In this document: positions 1 through 7,200 of the stretch, one piece after another
Layout of the letters: each line of letters begins with the position of its first letter
Position numbering within the stretch: the stretch's first letter is position 1
From: Baffinella frigidus
Taxonomy: Eukaryota > Cryptophyceae > Cryptomonadales > Baffinellaceae
Assembly: GCA_026770585.1 (NCBI GenBank)
Contig: MU646309.1
Coordinates: 1,106,986 to 1,119,228, forward strand
Length of the DNA stretch: 12,243 nucleotides
Direction of reading: 5' to 3'
Program-made: the position numbers and the translations under genes
Notes under the pieces: generated by a model
What the model was told of the DNA's origin: nothing
The model's input: the letters and a program-made list of their open reading frames with translations, nothing else
Database searches by the model: none

Positions 1-100
1 ACGCGACTTGCGAGCCAACGCGACTTGCGAGCCAACGCGACTTGCGAGCCAACGCGACTTGCGAGCCAACGCGACTTGCGAGCCAACGCGACTTGAGAGC
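1..100. repeat. 17-bp tandem repeat
   Basis: Five perfect copies of ACGCGACTTGCGAGCCA (1-85), then a sixth degenerate partial copy. The array probably continues past the left edge. Confidence 0.95.
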
Positions 101-241
101 GGTTTTCACATCGTGTCGGCCTACGAAAACAATAAAAATCGCAAAAATTGACGGTTTGGTACCAGCGTCATCAACCAAAAGTTTTTTTGTTTGTTTATTG
201 AGGCGGGGCGATCCGCGGGGACTTTTTCAGGTTCCTCTGGG

Positions 242-405
242 ACGTTCACAGGCTAACGGACTAAAAATGGGGTAGTTAGGCCTACGGTATTACCTACGGT
301 AGGCCGTAGGGGCCTAAGGGGGCTCCTACGAAAAACCCTACGGCCCACCGTAGGTACTACCGTAGGCCTAAGTACCCCATTTTTAGTCCGTTACCCTATT
401 AACGT
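242..405. mobile_element. Foldback element, family B copy 1
   Basis: A near-perfect inverted repeat: arms 254-311 and 336-393 match at 55 of 58 positions with a 24-bp loop. The outer ends (ACGTT..AACG) also pair and match those of the copy at 11180-11356. The arms contain CCTACGGTAGG-type motifs also present in family A. Confidence 0.85.
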
Positions 406-464
406 GTCGCCCCGTCAGCACCGCCCGGTCCTGCGGCGGGCCGGTCCAACGGCTCAGCTCTAGT

Positions 465-593
465 TGGAAACCTTGTCAATTCAAACAACTAGATTCAATG
501 AAAATTACTACACGTTTGCTTTAATATTACTAGTAAAGAACGTCTGTGTAGTAAATTTCATTCCCAAAGTTTTCTATATTGAAGAGGTTTCCA
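465..593. mobile_element. Foldback element with TGGAAACC ends
   Basis: Terminal inverted repeats TGGAAACCT / AGGTTTCCA. The inside carries GAAAATTACTACAC (500-513) and its inverted partner GTGTAGTAAATTTC (546-559), a core shared with other elements in this window. No target duplication was seen. Confidence 0.7.
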
Positions 594-678
594 CATGAGA
601 TCCCCGAACTTCGGAGAGGACGTTGGAGCCTTCTCCTCAGAAATTAGGCCAACAGCCAGAACTTAGGCCGACATCCAA

Positions 679-820
679 CCACACAGCGGACTTCGAAGGG
701 ATTTTGAATAACCCCTAAGCGATCAGACCTAGGGCCCTACGATAGGCAACCCGTAGGGACATAGAGGGGTTCCTACGGATAAGGTAACGGAAACTCGGGC
801 TCTCAGCGCCCGAAAATCCA
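679..820 (-). mobile_element. Family A element (CCACACAG ends), reverse copy, truncated
   Basis: Begins CCACACAGCGGACTTCGAAG and matches the reverse complement of the full copies as far as the GAAAATCC part, where the second terminal repeat is missing. Confidence 0.85.
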
Positions 821-890
821 CCCCCGTACAAACCTGGACGCGACACTAAAACCTGCCTTTTAAACGAAGGACGCGGCAGGCCTCGCGTGG

Positions 891-973
891 GTGTAGTAGT
901 GTTTTCAGTGGGTGTATTCGGGTTTTAAGTCTTGTATTAGTGTTTTAAGTGCGTGTATTAGTGTTTTAAGTGT
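891..973. repeat. ~21-bp tandem repeat
   Basis: Four imperfect copies of GTGTATTAGTGTTTTAAGTG, directly beside the exon 9 echo. Confidence 0.85.
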
Positions 974-975
974 AC

Positions 976-1013
976 CCGCGCGCGCGCGCAAGGGCTTCTT
1001 CGGACGCGTGGAT
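976..1013 (-). pseudogene. Echo of exon 9, 3' part with donor
   Basis: Encodes IHASEEALARARA, matching the end of exon 9, and ends at G-GTACAC, a donor like the GTACGC of exon 9. The three SEE codons each differ at the third base only (TCC GAA GAA against TCG GAG GAG). The upstream part is replaced by an 11-bp tandem repeat. Confidence 0.75.
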
Positions 1014-1074
1014 ATATGGTCAATATATGGTCAATATACAGCATATATGGTCAATATATGGTCAATATACTGTG
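1012..1074. repeat. 11-bp tandem repeat
   Basis: Imperfect copies of ATATATGGTCA separating the 3' echo of exon 9 from exon 9 itself. Confidence 0.85.
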
Positions 1075-1086
1075 TATGAAGCGTAC

Positions 1087-1179
1087 CCGGGCGCGCGCGA
1101 GGACGGCCTCCTCCGACGCGTGGATGTGCAGGATCGCGATTCGGTACTTCGCGTGCCGCTTCCGCAGGTCCTCGAACAC
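1087..1179 (-). CDS. Exon 9: hydrophobic strand exon of the kinase core
   Basis: 31 codons, acceptor acccaaaaag, donor CGG-GTACGC, phase 0 at both ends. VFEDLRKRHAKY is a helix, YRIAILHIHA a core beta strand, and SEEAVLARAR a helix start, in the order expected after the GSLRD loop. Partial copies flank it at 1330-1375 (5' part, with an internal 16-nt deletion) and 976-1013 (3' part with a donor). No following exon was identified to the left. Confidence 0.8.
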
Positions 1180-1244
1180 CTTTTTGGGTTAAGGGTTTAG
1201 AGTTTTGGGTTTAGGATTAGGATTAGGTTTAGGGTTACATATAA

Positions 1245-1277
<33 letters not shown>

Positions 1278-4200
1278 CATATATGTATACCTATAAATAT
1301 ACAAATACATATACATATACACATACATAGCGTGGATGTGCAGGATAGCAATTCTGTCAGCAGGTCCTCGAAAACCTTGTTTCGTGGATGTGAGAGCAAG
1401 ATGCATGAGTTTGGATTCTGGGTTTGGACCGAGAATCGCGGTTTTGGGTTTGTGGTTTAGGTGAGGGTTGAGGGTTTAGCCCAAATAGACTGGCAAAGAG
1501 GGCGGTACCTGCTGATACCACGCACGGTCTCGCAGCGACCCGTCAACCCACAGGGGTTTCAGGTTTCGGGATTCGAGGCTCCGGGCTTGGGTTTCAGGAT
1601 TTCGGGTTTCGAGGATAATACCTGTTGGTACCACTCGCGGTCTCGTAGGGACCCGTCGACCCACACATTCTTGCTCTGCTGCATTGCTGCCTCCTGAGCC
1701 AGCTCCACGCAATACCCACATTCCTGCCGGTTTTTTTGTTTCGGGTTTCGGGTTTCGTGTTTCGTGTTTCGTGTTTCAGGGTTTCGGGTTTCGGGGAACA
1801 AAGACGCCGTAGTTGATGGGCAATGCGGTAATTTTGAGGGTAATAAAGAAGAAGATGAAGAAGACGAAGAAGAAGAAGAAGAACTTCGGTAATGAGGCTG
1901 AGACGTTCTTGATCCACTGCATCCACTCGAGGCTGGAAGAGGGGGTATTTTAAATGTGGGGTTGTTAAATTTAGTACCAGTCACGGGCATGCTTGGTCAC
2001 GTAGCTCAAGTTATACCTTGAGCTACGTGACCAAATGCCACTATTTGTATGAAAATTACTACACATTCTTTTTTCCCCTTCACTTGTAAAAGAAGATCTG
2101 TTTTAAAATAGTCACACTTCTAGCCTCGAGTGGATCGCCGCCTCCTGCGCATGAAATGGTTTTTTTTCAAACTTTCTTTTTTGCCCAAAAGCCACCAACC
2201 TAGCTCCACGCAATACCCGCACTCCTACCGAACGGGCAGTGTTTGAGCAGTTTCCAGGGGCTATACGACTGGATCATTTGACCAGGCCTCATTTTGGTGT
2301 GAATTCACCGATGTTACAGTGAATTCACTGCCTCGAGACGTACGACTTTTAAAGACCTTTCCTACGACTTTTAAAGACCTTTTTGTTTTAAACGTCGTAA
2401 GAGGAGGTGGGGTTCCTACCGTAGGCTAAGGGGTCCGCTGGCGTTCGCTTGTGGCATTACTGCAGTGTCACCTCCGCATGGGAGCCGCGTCGTTCGTACC
2501 AGTTCCTCGGAGGCCTAGGGCTTTCCTAGGGAGGGTGCATAGATGGCTGACACACTTTCACGTGTGCCACCTGGGGGGGATTCTTCTTTTCGAAAAGCGG
2601 GTTCATGCTGCTACGGGTTCCTGGTGGGGGGGGGCGTACCCGGTGCGTGAGACGGCCCGCGGTCCCCGGGTTTGTTTCGATGTACGTCTTCCACTCTGGC
2701 AGGCGTTCTCGGAACGCGTCCGGGTCAACTTGCACGATGTTCGGGAGCGGGAAGTGCCCCTGTGCGCTCATCCTGCAAGCCATCCGCGGGCGTGTGTTAA
2801 TCAAATTGGTCACGTAACCCCCGAAATTCCGGCCCCAACGAACCCCTCGAAGCCCACTGTGTGGTTGACCGACCAAAACGTGGCCCTGTGCACTCATGTC
2901 CACCAACCCTCACGGCTTGCGCAAATCGACGATTTTCGATTCGGGATTTCAAGGGGGTTGAAGTCGGAATCCGACTTCAACGGCTCCAATTCCCCTTGAA
3001 ATCGGGAAATTAAAAATCGTCGATTTGCCCAAGCCGTGAGGGTTGGTGGGTTGGAAGCCATGCGCGGGTGTGAGGAACTTAATCTTCGTATACGTTGTAT
3101 ACTTGGTGACATATGACTCTGGGTAGGTGACTCTCTAGAGCATCTTCTGCTCTCGTGAGCCGCCCCCCAAGCCTGAATCTATCATGTAGGAACACAAGTG
3201 ATTGAGTTGCACGTTTATGCTATCTTAAGCCTTGGTTATGTGCCTAAAATAGCATACCCACCCTTATCTGGAGCGTTGAGCGCCTTAAGATACGCGACTG
3301 ATTCAGTTATGTTCCCAACTGAAATTAACGCCCGGTCCCATCATTCCGATGCGGCCAAATCCACGCAGGTCACACCATCTTGATCCGCACGAAAGACAAC
3401 TGAATCAGTTCCCTAATTAGCGTTTTCATTTAATTAGGAGGCCTAATTAAATTGACTGTGCCCTTACTAATTTGTCCTATTCAACCTCCTATTGAAAAGG
3501 AACTGATTCAGTTATCTTCCGAGATGAAAATCGACTGAGGCAGCAGGAACAGGCCGGGGAGGGGCGGCGGAGATCACTTGAGGCTGAGCCCACACAGCGG
3601 GCTACGAAGGGATTTTCTGCCTATTTTGGGCCGAATTTCCGTTACCTTATCCGTAGGAACCCCCCTATGTCCCTACGGGTTGCCTATTGTAGGGTCCTAG
3701 GTCTTATCGCTTAGGGGTTATTCAAAACCCCTTCGAAGTCCGCTGTGTGGACAGGAGCATGTTCAACTCCGGACACGATTAAAAACATTGCTTTTTGGCA
3801 ACAAAAAATGCTACAGAGACACTTTACTACTACTAGTACGACACAATTGTGTAGTAAATTTCGTTGCCATAAGGTAATATTTTTGATCGTTTCCGCAGCT
3901 GAATGTGCACGAGGCGCAGAGGGAGTGCACTGCAACCCCAAATATTTTGTAAAAGTCAATTCACCCACAAAATCTGTAAACTAAAAAACGAGGTACCCGT
4001 AATGGGTACTTCGAAAATCGATTTTCGCCTTGAGTTGACTAATATAAAAAACGCCCTGGCAGTGGAGTGGTCAACTCCAGTTGATGTCACACACAAGGTG
4101 ATGCCTAAACTCTAAACCCTGGACCCTAAACCATACACCTTAAACCTTAAACCCTGAACCCTAAACCTGCTGCTCCCGCCAAGAGGATTGGGGGTTGAGG

Positions 4201-7200
4201 TTCAGGGTTTAGGGTCTAGGGTCCAGGGTCCAGGGTTTAGGGTCTAGGACTTAGGATTTAGGGTTTGGCGGGGACCAGTTTATGACGTGGCTCTTCCCCG
4301 CACCCATCGCCCCAGCCGTGAACACGATCCACGGCTTCTCCTGCACAGGGTTACCTCGCTCATAAGAAACTGCCCCCCCCCCCCTAGGGCCACGACAGGG
4401 CCCTAGGCATGGGCCTACTGTGGTTTTGTACCAGGGCGATGACTCATCCACACAGCGGGCTACGAAGGGATTTTCTGGCCGAATTTAAGCGACTTTGATA
4501 AACCTTATCCGTAGGAACCCCCCCCCGTCCCTACGGTATCCCTACGGTATCCCTACGGTATTGCCTACCGTAGGGTCTATGGACTTTCCTATCCCGGGTC
4601 ATTCAAAAATCCCTTCGTAGTCCTCTGTGTGGTCGAGCGGGCTCTGCACGTGGAAAAGCAGTAACCCACCGTTACTTAAGTTAACGGAGGTTCAATGTTT
4701 TTTTTTGAGACGTCGCACCCTCGACGTTTGTCTTGGCGCGCAGCGCTCTTCCACACCCACCCACCATGCACATGTAGTCTGCACATGTATGTAGTGCGGC
4801 GGACGTTTCTTCGGTGCACTCACGCGTCAGGAGAAGCAAGAGAAATCAGTCAAAAAGGTCTGTCTCCCGGGGGAGACAGACCTCAACCACCAACCACAGT
4901 GGTTGGCGATTGAGCCGCCGTGCCAAACCCTAAACCCCCAAAGCACGAAATAGCTCCACCGCCAAGCCACACCCTACGATGGAATCTATGACGTAGCGGG
5001 ACTGAACCTGGGGCGAGCAGCCGTGCGTGACATCCCGCACCAGCACGTCCTGCAGCGCGTATCCCTCAAGTGGCGAGTAGGCTCATACGCCCTACGGTAG
5101 GACCCTAGGACCTGTCTGGGGCGAGTTAGGGCGAATATTCACCCGCCCGCCACTTGAGGGATAAACCCCAGACCCTTACCTAAACCCTCTCTCCGGAACG
5201 CTACCTGAGGTGACCCGCCGTGCGTCATATCGGTTCATACAAGTAATAGTAAAATATTTATGTAGTAATTTTCGTTGTCAGATCGCATTCAACTTGACTA
5301 CTCGTCCGGATGAAATCTATTAGGTAGCGGGACTGAACCTGAGGCGAGCCGCCGTGCGTGACATCCCGCACCAGCACGTCCTGCAGCGCCTGCCTCTCCT
5401 TCACGTAGTTGGAGTGATACACGCGATCCCGCGTCGCCCGGATATCCTGCGCCGCAAAAGTCAATTTCGGTGGGCATTTCTGGATTCTTCTCCGAAAGTG
5501 GCCGACTCGTGGTACAAATCTTAGAAAGACGCGTGTGCTCCCAGGCCGGCAGAGGCCGCTCCCGGACGTAGTTGGAGTCGGCTCCAATTCACGTACAGAA
5601 AGGGACCCCTCACATACCCTACCCTAGCACCCTGCGTGAATTGTTTAGATGGACCGTTTACATGTCACGTCCTGGTACAAATTTCTCGATTTCTGAATAT
5701 ATTTCTTCTTGAAATCGGCCAAGTTTTCCCGCAAGCGCTCTACGCGCAATCCCTCGTCGTCCGGATGTTCTGCGACGGAAAATACCGAGAAACTCTTGAT
5801 TCGTATGACGGAAATGGATAGACCGATTTCCCAGGACGAAAAACGCGTCGGAGATAGCGCTATGTGCTCTTGGAAATAGCCATGCATGCTGCCGGAAATA
5901 GCGACGCCTGCGAAAGTGGACGATTCCCTCTCCGGATTCGGATGCCAGAATCGGTCCCGCTATCTTAAGCTTCCAAAGCTTAAGATAAGGGCGGATATGC
6001 TATTTTAGGCATCAAACCCAGGCTTAAAACAGCATAAATATGGACAGGCTATGGTATCTTCTGAGATGAGATTCCAGCCGATCCTACTCCTGGCGGAACC
6101 CAAAGCATCGGCTCCAATTCCCGCACATAAAAGGGCCCTCAAATGCCCAATTCCCACACACCAAAGGGCCCTCAAATGCCCAATTCCCGTACATCAAGGG
6201 GCCCTCAAATGCCCAATTATCGCACATAAAAGGGCCCTCAAATACCCCACCCTGGCGCCCAGCGTGGCACGAAGGATCGGCTCCAATCCCCGTACATAAA
6301 AGGGCCCTGGAATACCCCACCCTTAGTGCCCTGCGTGCACGTGCCGATGCCTACTTCGGTCCGACGACCCCTTAAGTTGCAGAATGGGATAGTACCTAGG
6401 AGTTTGGGGGTTGGGGTTTGGGGTTTCGGGAGTAGAGTAAGGGCGGTAGTTTGGGGGTTGGAGTGTAGCTTCTCGGCGCTCGGGTCTCAGGTTTCAGGAG
6501 GAGAGTTGGGGTGGTGGTACTGCATTAATTATTTTATCTCAGTCTTTACCACACAGCGGGCTACGAGGGGATTTTCAGCCTAAATCGGGCCGAGTTTCCG
6601 TTACCTTATCCGTAGGAACCCCCCTATGTCCCTACGGGTTGCCTACCGTAGGATCCTGGGTCTTATCGCTTAGGGGTTATTCAAACCCCCTTCGAAGTCC
6701 GCTGTGTGGATATGGTTCGATTCGAACCTTGAAGTTGCCGAAGAAAACGTCGCTCTCCGTTTTGTAGTTCTGCCATGTCGGGAGGGTATAGTCGTAGCTG
6801 CGAGCGGCGTAGAGGGTTTAGGCTTTGGGGCTTGGGGCTTAGGGTTTAGGGTTTAGGGTTTAGGATTTAGGGTTCAGGGTTTAGGGTTGATGATTTAGGG
6901 TTTGTGGTTTATGGTTTCGGGTTTCGGGTTCAGGGTTTGGGGTTTATGGTGTATGGTTTGTGAATGAAAGTTTAGGGTTCAGGGTGTATGGTTTAGGGTT
7001 TAGGGTTGAGAGAGTTGGCAACCAGTCTACTGCAAGGCTTGTCTCCTCGCTCGAAGCGTGTGTCGCCGGCTCACCGTATCTAGCAGTGCATTGTTTCGTC
7101 GGTAACATTTCCCTACCACACAGCGGGCTGCGAAGGGATTTTCGGGCAGGAAATGCCCGAGTTTCCGATACCTTATCTGTAGGAACCCCCGATGTCCCTA

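Noticed and set aside
821-890. Possible tenth exon (minus strand, between AG near 882 and GT near 853)
   Set aside because: Too short, with no similarity to what should follow exon 9.
2451-2999. 182-codon plus-strand ORF
   Set aside because: It is antisense to exon 7 and runs through mobile-element sequence, with no recognisable motif.
3711-3984. Overlapping ORFs on both strands with similar proteins
   Set aside because: Explained by the near-palindromic foldback element at 3757-3910.
5669-5769. Shorter exon 4 starting at the cgtcgcag acceptor
   Set aside because: It is the better acceptor by eye, but it breaks phase with exon 3 unless an unseen exon exists. Kept only as an alternative.
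5900-5950. Possible 5' echo of exon 4 (CATCCGAATCCGG against CATCCGGACGACG)
   Set aside because: The match is too short and needs gaps; chance is likely.
6116-6250. Regular direct repeats suggesting a CRISPR array
   Set aside because: The units are contiguous with no unique spacers, and the context is eukaryotic.
7020-7110. Possible exon on the minus strand between the family A element and the telomere-like array
   Set aside because: Two frames are open and a GTGAGC donor is present, but exons 2 and 3 already join in phase without it and no homology was recognised.
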